Positions 46,272 through 57,914 of a stretch of 64,000 nucleotides of DNA are shown here, in pieces (the first letter of the stretch is position 1; every line of letters begins with the position of its first letter). Origin of the DNA: Eretmocerus hayati. Taxonomy: Eukaryota; Arthropoda; Insecta; Hymenoptera; Aphelinidae. A program made the position numbers and the translations under genes. The notes beneath the pieces are model-generated. The model was not told the origin of the DNA. It saw nothing but the letters and a program-made list of their open reading frames with translations, and searched no databases. The DNA is taken from NCBI GenBank assembly GCA_029851415.1, contig CM056742.1, positions 112,098,246-112,162,245 of the forward strand. Reading direction: 5' to 3'.

Positions 46272-47131
46272 GCTTTGAGGACGAAGTCATTTCGATACGA
46301 GTCTTGAACAAAAAAGAATATCGCGTGAGTAACACTCAAGGCATCTCATGAAATGAGAGTTGCAGGCTCTCCTGTGATCAGCCAGATTCCAATAACTGAA
46401 TGAATCATAGACGACTCATCTGCAACCATCGAAAACTATCGATTCTAATTTTGAGACGTCCAGATCACTCCAGATCTTCAGAGATTTTCAACTGTAACGT
46501 AGATATTCAAAGTTCTATAGAATCTCTCGTATGTCAAAATACTTCCATGGGGATTGGAGTGTCGCAAGCTTCCACGAGGGTAATTGCGGGTGCACGTACC
46601 AGAGCGTCGGTACGTACCGTCTTCGCTGAAAATCCCTCTCTTTTCAAAATCCTTGACAGTTCTACGTAAACATTCATTGTTCCAATATCCAGAGCTCGAA
46701 CAATAATTAGATAAGAAGTGTTTGCAACTATTCTTGTCATTCTATCACTTCTTCGCCGCATTATCAACTCCTTGCCAAGGCTACTTCGCGAGACCTACAA
46801 TTTCAGGTGGGGTTCCAAACAACCGAAATCACCGGGAATGGCTTTTTTGAAAATTCATATAAATGCCGACAAAGATTCACACCCAATCATCTGCGTTAAA
46901 GTCCTAAACCATCGAGTGCGGCTGCATGAGCAAAACAATTGGCGGGAAAGTCTATCCTGGTCATCAGAGCGAGAGAATTAAGGATTAGCATGGTGCGTCC
47001 TTCTCGCACTCGGGGCTGGTATAGGGGTCCTCGACAATTATTTTGCTTATGCTATGAAGTAGCGGTGGCTTGTTACTCTCATCTAGATATTATTTAAGAG
47101 TCTAAAAGTATTGTAATTTTCAATCCCACAG
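46272..47131. other. Possible intron upstream of the Gly/Arg-rich exon
   Basis: If the acceptor at 47130-47131 is real this stretch would be intronic. An 87-codon plus frame (46718-46981) shows no domain. No upstream exon could be identified. Confidence 0.3.
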
Positions 47132-47591
47132 GGGACAGCTAATACATAGGCGAGATAACACGAGCAACAGTAATGCAGCATGCGGAGGTGGCAGCAAAAC
47201 GGGTGGAAATAATTTCGGCCGTAACCCGGGCAGTGCAGGCAGTGGTTTCGTGGGAAACCCGGGCAGCAGTTTTGGCGGTAATTCAGGCAGTGACTTTGCT
47301 TGTAGTCCAAGTAGTGGTTTTGGCGGAAACATTGGAGGCAGCATGAGTTCTGGCGGTCGAGCTGACGGCGCTGTTAGTTGCAGTAACGATGTTGGTGACA
47401 TATTCCGCAGCAGTGGAGGATCGAGACCACCTTGGGTGAGCAGGGGTGGATGGCATGGGCCTAGGTCAATGGCAATAAGTGGCTTCCCTCGATCGAATAC
47501 GTCCTTGAGAGGCATGAAGCACCGAGGCAGTCCTTACAGAGGTTCACCTGGTTATCGAGGACAAGGACGAGGTGCTCATAATGGATGGTAA
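47132..47591 (+). CDS. Gly/Arg-rich terminal exon, putative RNA-binding protein (partial)
   Basis: A plus-strand frame opens at a plausible 3' splice site (pyrimidine-rich TTTTCAATCCCACAG at 47117-47131) and runs about 152 codons to TAA at 47589-47591. Its first residues would be GQLIHRRDNTSNSN. The frame is low complexity: SG/FGG/GGN repeats (GSSFGGNSGSDF, SGFGGNIGG) followed by an Arg-rich tail with RGG-like PWVSRGGWHGPR, YRGSPGYRGQGRG and the end HNGW. Such tails are common in nuclear RNA-binding proteins and RNA helicases, where they bind RNA and promote condensation. No RRM or helicase domain lies within view, so the gene cannot be named. The lack of stops and the clean acceptor suggest a real host exon; low complexity alone could mislead. 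Confidence 0.5.
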
Positions 47592-50500
47592 AAATCGAAG
47601 ACCGCGCAGTTATTGAATTGTAGGCCTTTTCCGATGATTGTGCCTGGTGATAGCCTGTGTCTTTCGATCTCACCAACTTGTATATAGATTACTATTTGAC
47701 AATATTCGATCTTATTGTGTAAATGCGGATCTCGAGAAACTTTATTCATCTATCACTCGTGATTTCCATGTTCCAATACTGCATACGAAAATTCAATACG
47801 AAAGGCAGGCAAATGATAAATGCGAGGCCTGTAAAACATCACGAGCAGGTTTATGCAAGACCGGATCGCTTGTGTAGAAATCTCTCGAACATCATAATGT
47901 ACCCTTTTTTCCTTCTTGTAAGACTAACACTTCGATAGCCTACTGCCCTGTCAACGGTCCTACTATGTACATTTCAATAGCGTCGAAGTATTTATCGTAT
48001 GAGTCCTGCAATGTTTCATTAGTATTGTATTCTAATTGGAAAGTAACTGATCACTCTTATCAAGGCTTTTTACTCATCACTGGAAGAGATTTAGATTCAA
48101 AATCACTGTTCACACTATTCGCCTGCTGCCCTGTTGGATGATTTTCATTACCTTCAGGAAACATTTCATCTGTGTTTCAAGAATAATAACTTTTATCTTG
48201 GTCTTCGTTCCGCTTTCAGGATACGATCATCTCTTCTGAGTTGAATCACTCTTAGTATTGGCTTCGATTTCTTTAATGTCATTTCAGCTCCCATGAAAAA
48301 GATATTAATGTGAGACAATAGCACCATGGTTCACGTTTTCCTATGGAATAACGCAAAAGTTCATCCCCGAGGATTTGGAAAAAAGTCTTGGTATTGTTAT
48401 TCGGGGACATTCGTGACAGGCGCCATTGACAAGTATTGAGTTTGACCAGAAAAGAGTGTGATTTCATTGCTTAAATTGTTTTATTACGATAATCGAAACA
48501 GAAAGGAAGAGTAAGATTCTGCACGTAAAAAATTTCAGTCTCAATTATACCATACTTCGGCTGAAATTGTGTCTATAGTCATTAGGATAAGGTCAATTAC
48601 GCGTGCTGAATTTTGCATGGAGAAATTTTCGAGACACACCCTATAGGCTGATGTTCATCGTTTGTACATCGTTTTTGATTACAAAACCGCTGAGATAAGT
48701 GAATATTGTACTAACAATTCACTGTTGTATCGACGTACTTGATCTTCTGATTTGTGAAATACTTGAGCTCAGATAGATTTACAATTTTCATCTATATCAA
48801 GTGAAATACTTGAGATGAATTATTAATTAATATGAAAATACTTGGATATGCTATTGGTTCGAGGGATACTCTCGTGTAATGTGATCTTGAGTAAAATGAG
48901 CTAGAAAAAGACAGTTTCATGAATGAACTCGATGATTTTCAATCACTGGTCTTGAATGTAATCATCTGGTCTCCCACAAGAAGTATTCAACGTCGAGTGC
49001 GTTCTCTCCAATTGCATTTACAGGTATTTTGAATTTTAAAGTACAGATGTATTTAAGGTCGTAGTATAAGGATGTGAATGTTTATGTTCAGAATGTGTTT
49101 CGCTCCCGATTGTTTTATATATTTCTTTGTATAGAACTGAAAGAACTCTGAATTCTACCACTACCAATCTGAATAAAATAATCCTTCGGAGGTCCTTGTC
49201 GAATCCAATCGTTGCCTCAGATACTAGATGATTGAATTTACGAGGTATGGATGTGATTTTCCCACTTCTCGCATCGTCCCTTATCAGCTTACTGACTTTC
49301 TTCATATTAGAATATGATCCCAGAACAAGGAATCTTGCGTGCTCAGAGCTCATATTTTCCCAAAAATTTTACGTTGAGTCTAAAGTAAACAAACATTGAT
49401 TCTGCCCTCACGTCTTTGAATCAATTGAAGATGCGCTAGTTATCATTATTACTGAAGTTTCTCCATCGAGACTATTCAACATTTGATACCGAGTACTGAA
49501 TTGTCAAGCTCTACCTACTAGCACCCTTTGTAAAAATAAACATCATCTGCTCTACCTTCAACACCTGGAGTGTTCTCAAATATCGTTGTTACGGAGGAGG
49601 AGTTTTTTGATTTCAAATAGTAAAAATCCAAAAAGTGAGTCTTGATCGTTGCTCACTCGTTCATTCCAAGCCATTACTCTCCTCCATTCCGAATAGAGAG
49701 AGAGTTCTAATTTTCAGAATTATTTTGACTGTGAGATCATTGATACATCAAGTTACGTGAGTATTGCAGATGCTGTCAAACGATTTCAATATAATTCATG
49801 CAGTACCGCGAGTTCGGGGCATCGAAAAAAATATTCCTGGTGTCGGGATGAAATTCATGTGGTGAAAATGGAACAAGAAATCGTAAAATTAGATTTTCGA
49901 AGAATTGTTGGCATCTCCTTTCCTATGCAATCGGGAACCCGGCATTGGCTTGTGATCAGATTCATTCCCCGCGTCAATGGACGCTTTGACAATTTGTCCA
50001 GATTTTCCTGAAGGGTCCGGAGAGAATCATCACCGATACTTGGAGAAGGGCTATGGAAGAATTTGCCATTTTATTGGATTATGAGAGTGAATGGGTTGAA
50101 TATCAATCTATTCTTTCAGTTTGTAAATTAGACCGACTATTCCATCATTTGGAATTTTGTAATAGTGGATCCTATTTTGTTACTTTGTTTTCAGTCAATT
50201 ATCAACTAAAGGCGTAAGCGAGACACCAATGCGTCCATTATAGAATTTGGTACACGAAATCGGCCTTATTTCTGGAATCATGATGCATTTTCTCACTTTG
50301 CACAATAGAAAAAGCTCGCAAAGTCGATCTGGATCGCGAAATATAAACTGTTTCTATTGCGAACATTTTACCAACTAAGAGCTCTTGTTCCTTCCATGAA
50401 TAGAATTCGAACGTTATACAACAGTCCCATTTTTCATAGTGATTGATCATTCTATGTCTTATTGTGAATCAACTCTCCAAGGTTTGATTTGAATTCTAAT

Positions 50501-52556
50501 GTCCTCGTTGAGATTTGATTTGAAATTGCAGATGTTATGATTGCGAAATGAACGAGCTTTTTTAATCTTAATCGGATTGAATTCAATGATTTCAATCCCA
50601 GCAAGGCAGAGGATACTCACACAAGAATTCGCAGACCATTTTTGGAGATACAAAACTGTCCTGCAAATCTTCGTATAACTTCAAGAGGGCTTAGCTTAGA
50701 CGCATATTCAATTCAAATTATGGAATTTGATTCAATTGAAATGGAAAGTGCTGGCCCAACCTACAATTGGTAGCTACAATTTCAAATCAATTCTTCAGAA
50801 TGATATCGTCAGAAAAAGAAAAAAACCTGTTGTTTCTGTACATGTATCAAATTTTTGTATTTTCTGAAACGAACGCCTTTAGCGAACGCAATCTTTATAA
50901 AAAGAAAATTTCTACCGTATGTAGGATTTGAACCTATGAATTTCTCAAATGGTATCAAGGACCTCATGAATAATCCATTTGAAGTTATTCCCAACATTAT
51001 TGATACCAAGGCACTCATCGGCCGTTTAATGACTCCGTTCGATTGTAATCTCCGAACGACATCTTTACACCACCCATCTCTGGACTAGAGACCTTTTTAT
51101 CTTTATCAAAATTCGATTAATGTTTCATTATCACCACTGATTCAACCCCGGCTTCCCTGAGCTTCAAAATCTTTCAAATCCATTGAAGTATGAATGATGC
51201 CTTCTATTTTGTGGAAGAAGCAACCCGCTCCAAGCGTATAGACGATCCGAGATACGATCAACAAGATTCGGGAATGAAGTTTTCTCTAAAATTGATTACG
51301 GGATAAGAAATCTATGTATATTGTCTTAATGAGTAGGGGTCCCGTTACGTAGTTACTCTTTTTATGCATAGAATTTATACAGCAATTGTACAAGACTTGG
51401 TCACCAATGTCAATAGTTGTCCCAAATTGTCGGTGTGATGAAGCTTCGCATTTATAACTGCTATTATCTTCATTTTTGTCTAATGTGTACTCCCGAACGA
51501 ATTGTTAGTAATGTGTTCTGATAGATCATGAAAGAATACCTTTCTAGTGATCTCACGAAGTGATATAGGAAATCACGGAAATGTACATAATATTGTTATC
51601 AAATAATGCATACTGTGTATGCCAAATGATTTTTATAGAAAATAAAATAAAAATATTGTGACTTGCATGACTTTTTGTTGCTGGTTGCGTTCGAAAACTC
51701 ATGATGAAGCCTGATGGGTATTGGGGACTATGTGCCTTCATCACATTGTATCGAAATTGAAAAGTTACTGATGATGAAGCACAATAAATTCGAGAATCAC
51801 GACTCTGCCACAATGGAGTCAATTGGAAGCCAGCAAAATAAGATGCCGGATGCGCTCACATACCGTACTCCACACAGTATAGAAATGACTCAGAAACCTT
51901 TTTGGGAAGTTTCATCAAGAACCAGGCATCTTTCAGGGAACTTCCACTGAAAACTCCTCTGAATGGAGATATGTCCCACTTTATGCATTTTGCTGGAAGG
52001 TTTTATGCAAGATGGCCTGAGAAACATGCAAGACGACACTGTAAAAAATAGCAATGGGTTTCAATCAAATATTCAACTACAGAAGTTGAAAAACTGAAAC
52101 AACTACGTTAGCTGGAAGATATTTCAATTAATTGTAGTTGAATTTCAATTCCGTACTTGAATCTGAATTCAACTACAAAATTGAAAAAAATTTCAGGAAC
52201 CGCATTGAAATTCAACAACCCAAAAAGGAGGATCATCACAAGACTCAGCCACGTGTTTGTTATGTATATTCTTCGTGGGAGAATTGATGAAATGAGAGTG
52301 TTCTGTCAGGAATTGAGCATTATTAGATCCTATGATGAGTTGCGTGATGATCATGAGCCCGTATACCACATTTTTCTAGCTTAGAGACTTGAAAGTCGTC
52401 TCATCCGAAATTCGCCCAACGGCTTACGGGTGAAAATTTTTTTGGTAACTTCTTTTGACCCTCACTTGATCTCGTTGGAATTTCGGAAGTTTCTTTCAGT
52501 CGGATTAAAACTTGGTTCAAGCTCACCGTGTTGGGTTTGAATACTTTTTTGTAAAG
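47592..52556. other. Putative 3' UTR, then a long unassigned stretch
   Basis: The first part would be the 3' UTR of the Gly/Arg-rich gene; the end of the transcript cannot be fixed. Beyond that only short frames occur (for example 105 codons on the minus strand at 49036-49353; 84 codons at 49757-50011), none with a known domain. No RNA gene and no large inverted repeat was seen. This is the least repeat-dense part of the window. Confidence 0.4.
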
Positions 52557-53100
52557 TACCGTAAGCCGGGGGGACTATGGCCACTTTGGAGCTTCTAATC
52601 AAATTCTCATTGCGATTTTTTGACCAAACTCATATGTATCTTAAGTCATTCAACGGGTCTTGACTTCTTCTCCGAAGTGCTGTGCTCAGAATTTGATTTC
52701 ACCTGTTTGCATTCTTGAGAATTGTAAAAAACAGGGAGGCTTTAGTCACCCCGGAATCCGAGGTGACTGTGGCCATTATCGTCGAGCACCGCGAACTTTT
52801 TGTCTTTTTCAACACAAAAACAGGTATTCTCTCCTCGGAACAAATTTTCTGATCACGAATGAGTCCAGAGACAGAACGTAAATGTCTTATAGAATCATGC
52901 CGATGAAATTGAGACTTGCCGCTCTAGTTTGAAAAACGAAACTCAGCCAACCATTCCGGGGTTGTCAAAGTCGCCCCGGGCGAGTGACCCAAGTCACCCC
53001 GAACGTCGGGACGATTCAAGAAAAAAGAGTAATGACAAGTTTACGCCCGGATTTTCATAAAAGTGACAGTTGGAGTGGCCAAAGTCGACCTGGATGACCC
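52557..53100. mobile_element. Probable TIR element with GGGGTGACTTTGGCC-type motifs
   Basis: Begins ACCGTAAGCCGGGGGGACTA and contains repeated GTCACCCCGG/CCGAGGTGACTGTGGCC motifs; near 53076 GTGGCCAAAGTCGACCTGG could be the opposite end. The termini resemble those of the element at 35814-36629. The ends are imperfect and a TSD is not clear. Confidence 0.45.
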
Positions 53101-53109
53101 AAGAAATGA

Positions 53110-53300
53110 ATATTTGTTTTATATTATTAGATATTTCTTCAATCGATCTAGGAGAACTAGGGGCAGTGTGGATGGATTGATCACGACCATTTGTGCAAAT
53201 TCAATATATTTGCGACGTTTCGTCAATGCAATTCCATCCACACGGCCCCTAGTCCTCCTAGATCGATTGAAGAATCCATCTAATAATATAAAATACGCTG
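53110..53300. repeat. Inverted repeat with PLE-like GACGAAACGTCGC motif
   Basis: TATTATTAGATATTTCTTCA and TCGATCTAGGAG on the left are mirrored by CTCCTAGATCGATTGAAGAA and CATCTAATAATA on the right. Between the arms, the minus strand reads TTGACGAAACGTCGC, the GAAAC half of the pLTR motif at 22972-23353, but without the CTGATGA half. Confidence 0.65.
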
Positions 53301-53674
53301 CTAAAAGTGATTAGCAGAAAGCTTTCTCCAAGCGTCATGTGATGATAATTAGAATCGCCAGACCATCGTCATCCTAAAATTAAATGAAAAATAAAATGTG
53401 AAATTCCTGTTGACATCATAATTGAAACTATATTATACTTTTTATGTATCTTTATTCATAACAATATAAATCTCATAAATCAGATATTCGTTCAAAAATT
53501 CTACATTCTTACAATAACAATACCAATTCAAAATGATCAATGTCATCGATCACTTGACGAACTTTACATCTGAGTAAAATCTCATTCTAAGGAAATCTCC
53601 TTTGGATATTCTTCTATGACTCCTGATTTTACAATTTTCAGTAGATGACTTCTCATTACTTCTGAATCCCTGCA

Positions 53675-54145
53675 ATATGATTTCTTCGAAAATTGGACAT
53701 CTGTAGACATGGAATGAAATTTCGGTATCAACCAATCAGTAGGTTATGCAGAAAAAATCATAGTTTAGGTAATTAAAATTGAGATGAATGGGTCGTGATT
53801 GGAGGTAGGAGAAAAGAATGAATATTAAGAAAAATTTTCCATTATTTTTGAGTTATCATTTAGAGGAAGCTTTTTGGAAGGATTTGAGCCATCTAATCCG
53901 AGGTTTTTTCCTGTTATTTGGTTGAGACAGAATTTGGATGCAGTTGGTTTTGAAAGGCTCAAAAAGAAATTTTTGGTGGAAATTTTGATTTTTTTGAAAA
54001 TTTGAGATCTGTAAAGATTAAATGAAATTTCGGTTTCAATCAATCGATAGATTATGCAGGAAAAATTCATATTTTAGGTCATTAAGATTGAGATGAATGA
54101 GTCATGAAGAAAGGTAGGAGGAAAAATTGAATATTAAGAAAAATT
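53675..54145 (+). repeat. ~310-bp satellite array, left part
   Basis: GAAATTTCGGT...CAATC..TAG and GAGGAAGCTTTTTGGAAGGAT phrases repeat about 306-320 bp apart. The array continues at 61483-61927 and at 63727-63866, with mobile DNA inserted between. It holds short minus frames with no domain. Confidence 0.8.
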
Positions 54146-54920
54146 TGTGACGGTTTTGGTGACTCGTCACTTGCAGGCAAAGCCTGCTTTCATTTGAGAA
54201 GCTCAGGGAGTGAGCAATTGCTGTAATTGTTCGAGAAATCGGGAGAGGGGAGCACTGAATGAGCACACACTCGATTAAAATAAGAAACGAACGGGCATTC
54301 ATTAAAGAAAATTATTTACAAGTCAGTCCGCTGACCGTTACGGTGAATCCAGCCCGAGCACGGTTATCGAGGGCGCGTTTAGGGAAAAATACAATCTATA
54401 AGCTCAGAAAGAGGAGAGAGAGATTTGCGAGAGGCACTTACAGAATCAATGGCCTTGACGCAGGATGATCACTCGACCTCAGATCGGGCACCGGCCCTCG
54501 CAGCTCACTGCGATCAGGCAGCTCGCAATTGTCCCAGACGATGTTGATTTTGGTCATCGACCACGGCCCAGAGTATATAAAATGCACGCACCGGGGCCCC
54601 GGCTAAATCATGCCAAGAACGGGCTCCGGGCGGCGTGCACAACGCGCACGATAAGCTCGGTAGGCGCGTGCGAGCGCTCCGAAACGTCACGACGGAATAT
54701 ACAGTGAAAGGTTGCTGGCCGGAGCAGCATTGGCTTGCGCCAGGGACGGCTCAAAATATGGGGCGCGCGGGCCCTAGTACGGTGCCATCTCTCTGTCTCT
54801 CTCCCTCTTACCTGCGTTTACTATGCAGCAACCCTTCACGTGCTTGGGCTATACCATAAAATATTATTAGTACAATATTCGGTCCAGTAAGAGAGGAGAC
54901 GGACTGAATCGGCCGTCACA
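54146..54920 (-). repeat. 3' LTR
   Basis: 775 bp, TG...CA ends in the TGTGACGG/CCGTCACA inverted form. By eye about 31 substitutions and no length change separate it from the 5' LTR (about 96% identity). Confidence 0.92.
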
Positions 54921-54932
54921 CCCCTCCCCCAG
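54921..54932 (-). promoter_or_regulatory. Polypurine tract
   Basis: Minus strand CTGGGGGAGGGG immediately upstream of the 3' LTR: the usual primer for plus-strand DNA synthesis, and the main evidence for the element's orientation together with the PBS. Confidence 0.8.
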
Positions 54933-55965
54933 ACGCTGGGTAGCCGGCTGGCGTACCAGCTCGGAAACCTACCTCTCTCAATCTGGGCCGAAAACTAAAG
55001 GGATAGAGCCATTCGCTCAGTATATTGGAAAGGAAAGTGAATTATTCTGATTAAAGAGATCATAAATCAATGATAAAGATCAAATATGACTTAGAAAATA
55101 TGAATTTCAAAAGAAATGAGATTGTATTCCCTGGAAGAAAAATTGAAACGCGGTCACTCATACGGACATACAATTCAGTCAAAATCAGTTCATATAGAAA
55201 TCATAGTTCTTTTGAACTCAAAAATTCTTCACGGGAGCGTTCATTTCACTGTACTGTTTTTGCACTTGAGTCACATTTCAGGTGATTCCACCTCATGGTT
55301 TTCACTAATTCACTTGGTCTCTTGGATTGACCAATGGGCACTTATGAAGCACTTTATGCATACAGTATACAAATCATACTCTTGGACATTAGTCCCATAG
55401 CCCATACTTCAACGTTAGACCATACTGCACTCCATACATACTAGGCCTAATACATACTTAAAATCATACAATAATATCATGGTCAATTGACCTCATTCAT
55501 CATTCTCTAGGGGGTGAGTCCGCATAACTTTGATTGGCCAATGATCGATTGAAAATAAAAATATATCTACTTATGAGCTAGATTTACATGTAATTATCCG
55601 CGTTCATATACGTAAGAACGTCTAACTTTTTTAAACACACTTAGTTCGCGCAAAATAGTTCGGACACAACCTAACCACTGAGTGAGACTGGCGCGCGCAC
55701 ATCCCTCGCTGTCCATCGACGAATCTTCCTCCGGAACGATGACGATCCTCAGCTGCAGTCAGTAGCACGTGGTTGTCTGCTACGGGCACTAGGCTGCTCC
55801 TGCGCCTATGAAGTCGCTATGCCCCCTCCTGGGCCAGTCTCTCGGTCTAAATTTGTCGTATTGACCTGATACGGTCGTATTGACCGCATTGGCCTCGAGT
55901 CAATTGAGAGAAATCGATCAGCTGATCGATGGTCATGGGCTGTATCAAATATAAGATATCATTCA
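54933..55965. other. Element interior, non-coding
   Basis: Lies between the end of the long frame and the polypurine tract. Where pol or env would be expected, I see no frame with a recognisable motif on the minus strand. Confidence 0.5.
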
Positions 55966-57045
55966 CTAGAATGTCAAAATTAGTTCGTAGAAATTGGGGT
56001 GGAATTGCTTAAGCCACGTGGACAGTTGCGTCCTGTGCGGTGAGCTAATAAATTCCAAATAATAGGTCAGTTCTTTCAGACCAAAAAATTCAAGAGTCTT
56101 TGCTAGGCTATCGCACACTGAATTCTGCAAAGTATCGCATTCAGGCAAGAAAGGTGCCATATCAGATAAAAGTGCGTGCCGAGACTCTACTAATATCAAA
56201 ATTGGGAATGGTACCTGAAATTGGTACTGTGGTACTTGCACAATGCTCGTGCATAGGTGAAAAGAATTGGAATAATCATTTTCTATTACTTCTTGATCAT
56301 GAGCATGGGGCTCGGCCTCGATTTCAGTCAAAAAGAGGTAAAATGCTTCATTGGTCGGTCGAGACTGCTCAAACACGACCTCATACTCAGACCAGTATTC
56401 GTGATCGATCCTGCGACCATCAAGTGTTTTATATGGGTTCCAACAAACTTTAAACATGAGATATTGCAAGTCGGTACGAGACGAATACGATTGCCTGGGA
56501 AATGTCACATTATTCTGAAACTGAGGGGCGAAATTGAAAAGATTAGGGTTGATGAGGCCCATTTCTAATCTTGATGCATTTCCAGATCCAAGAAACTTGA
56601 CAATCTCATTAGGCGGACAAGTTTGCTCTACAACACACGCGTGCTTATCATATTTTACATTTCCGACTGCACTCATCAAATGGAAACCGGATGGTCGTAT
56701 AAATGATCGGTATGAATTGATATTGAAAAGATCCAATGACTCACAAGGGCGATACAAATCAATGACATCCAGAGGATTTGTGAAGGCTTCAGAAGATGTA
56801 CCTTCTCCTGGAGCGCTGCCACGTTTTTCTGCCCTAATGAGATGGGAAGATTTCATTTCTCGAATCAATTGCAAAGATACCAAATCAAAATGATGATCTG
56901 AGCAGAGCCACTCTTGCTCGTGCGAAATTTCATGCCCGAATTAGCTAAATTGAACAGACGTCATGCCTGGCAATAAAGGATAGGCACAAGATTGAGCCAT
57001 GTGGACATCCGTCAATACAGACGAGTAATGATCTTGCCTGTAAAA
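55966..57045 (-). pseudogene. LTR-element ORF, second half (unknown protein)
   Basis: The longest open stretch in the window: a frame open from just below 56941 to the stop at 55966 (about 324 codons), extended upstream to 57045 across a single TAA (56941-56943). Visible features: HMAQSCAYPLLPGM near 57000, EQEWLCSDHHFDL, a segment LYRPCESLDLFNINSYRSF, FNFAPQFQNNVTF, and C-terminal LKELTYYLEFISS and LKQFHPNFYELIL. There is no zinc knuckle, protease or RT motif and I do not recognise a family. It continues the frame of 57915-59005 once the 869-bp insertion is removed, so both form one product of about 720 residues. It may be an unusual Gag C-terminus or a captured cellular or viral sequence; this is open. 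Confidence 0.6.
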
Positions 57046-57914
57046 TAGTATATTACGCAACTAGGGAGTAAAGTGGGCCTTTTACTCCCGGGTGTGGATT
57101 ATTGCTCGAGGCGAAGCCGAGAGCGATAAACACCCGGGGGTTTGAGGCCCACATTACTCCCGAGTTGCGTATGCTATTTTTTATCCTACGGGACTAAAGT
57201 ACGCCCCCCCCCCCAAACCACGCGCGCATCCGGGCATGCATTCTTTGGCGCAGTGGGCCACAACGACCGTGTCATTGTTAACATTGCCGTCTTGGAAATA
57301 CCGAAGCCAACTGTTGCGGGTGGCGGGGACGGGGTCCGGGGCGGAGCCCCGGCGGGGGTGCAGGGGGCGGAGGCCCCCCGACTGAAAAAAGATTTCGAAA
57401 TGGTCTAAAAATCCTCATTTTGTAATATCATATCAACTCTTCTGAATTTCCAACCAGAATCGATCTCTTGATATTCTCCCATTCAACGTTATACAGCTCA
57501 ATATTCGAATATTATTTGAAAAACGTTTTTGAAAATTAATATTCATTGATACTTTTTTGAGATCCTTTCAATAATATGATCTCTCGAGAATACGTTTGTA
57601 TAACGCTCGAATCATTATTTATCCAAAAACAACAAAATACGACCTAATGAGAGGTTGTATGCCTATGCGTGAGTTATGTAGACGATTAGTGCCGCCTCAA
57701 GTGTGATCCTCCGTGGAGGGGTCGACAGACCGCTAGCCTTAGGATCACACCAATCTCTTGGGCGTGGGTTCGAATCCCGCTCGGGGCAAAATTTACTTCC
57801 GATTTTTTTCAACGACAAGTCCGTTCAGGGAGTAAAGTTTGATACCCGGCTGGAAATGAATCACATTACGCCCAAAAATGAAGGGCCAAAGTGCGTACTT
57901 TAGTCCCGCTAGGA
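57046..57914. mobile_element. 869-bp insertion in the LTR-element ORF, TSD TAAAA
   Basis: TAAAA occurs at 57041-57045 and 57915-57919. Removing the block with one copy restores the frame (874 bp is one more than a multiple of three, which is exactly the observed frame offset). The block contains a 134-bp palindrome (57047-57180), an inverted pair TTATCCTACGGGACTAAAG / CTTTAGTCCCGCTAGGATAA (57181; 57899-57917), a C11 run and a tRNA-like segment, so it may be composite. Confidence 0.75.
57688..57787 (+). other. tRNA-like sequence (Leu/Ser-type)
   Basis: TTGGGCGTGGGTTCGAATCC followed by CGCTCGGGGCA has a clear B-box and a T-arm/acceptor 3' half; upstream GGAGGGGTCGACAGACCGC resembles a D-arm, and the spacing suggests a long variable arm. 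The 5' acceptor strand does not pair convincingly, so a tRNA-derived or pseudo-tRNA part of the 869-bp insertion is likelier than a working gene. Confidence 0.5.

Noticed and set aside
47120..47515. 131-codon minus-strand Pro/Leu-rich frame
   Set aside because: Exact antisense shadow of the Gly/Arg-rich exon.
50920..50940. B-box-like GGTTCAAATCC on the minus strand
   Set aside because: No A-box or pairing acceptor stem at the expected distance.
53690..54100. Minus-strand frames of 61 and 81 codons with similar IETEISFxxYRxxIF motifs
   Set aside because: The similarity is explained by the ~310-bp satellite monomer; not a gene family.
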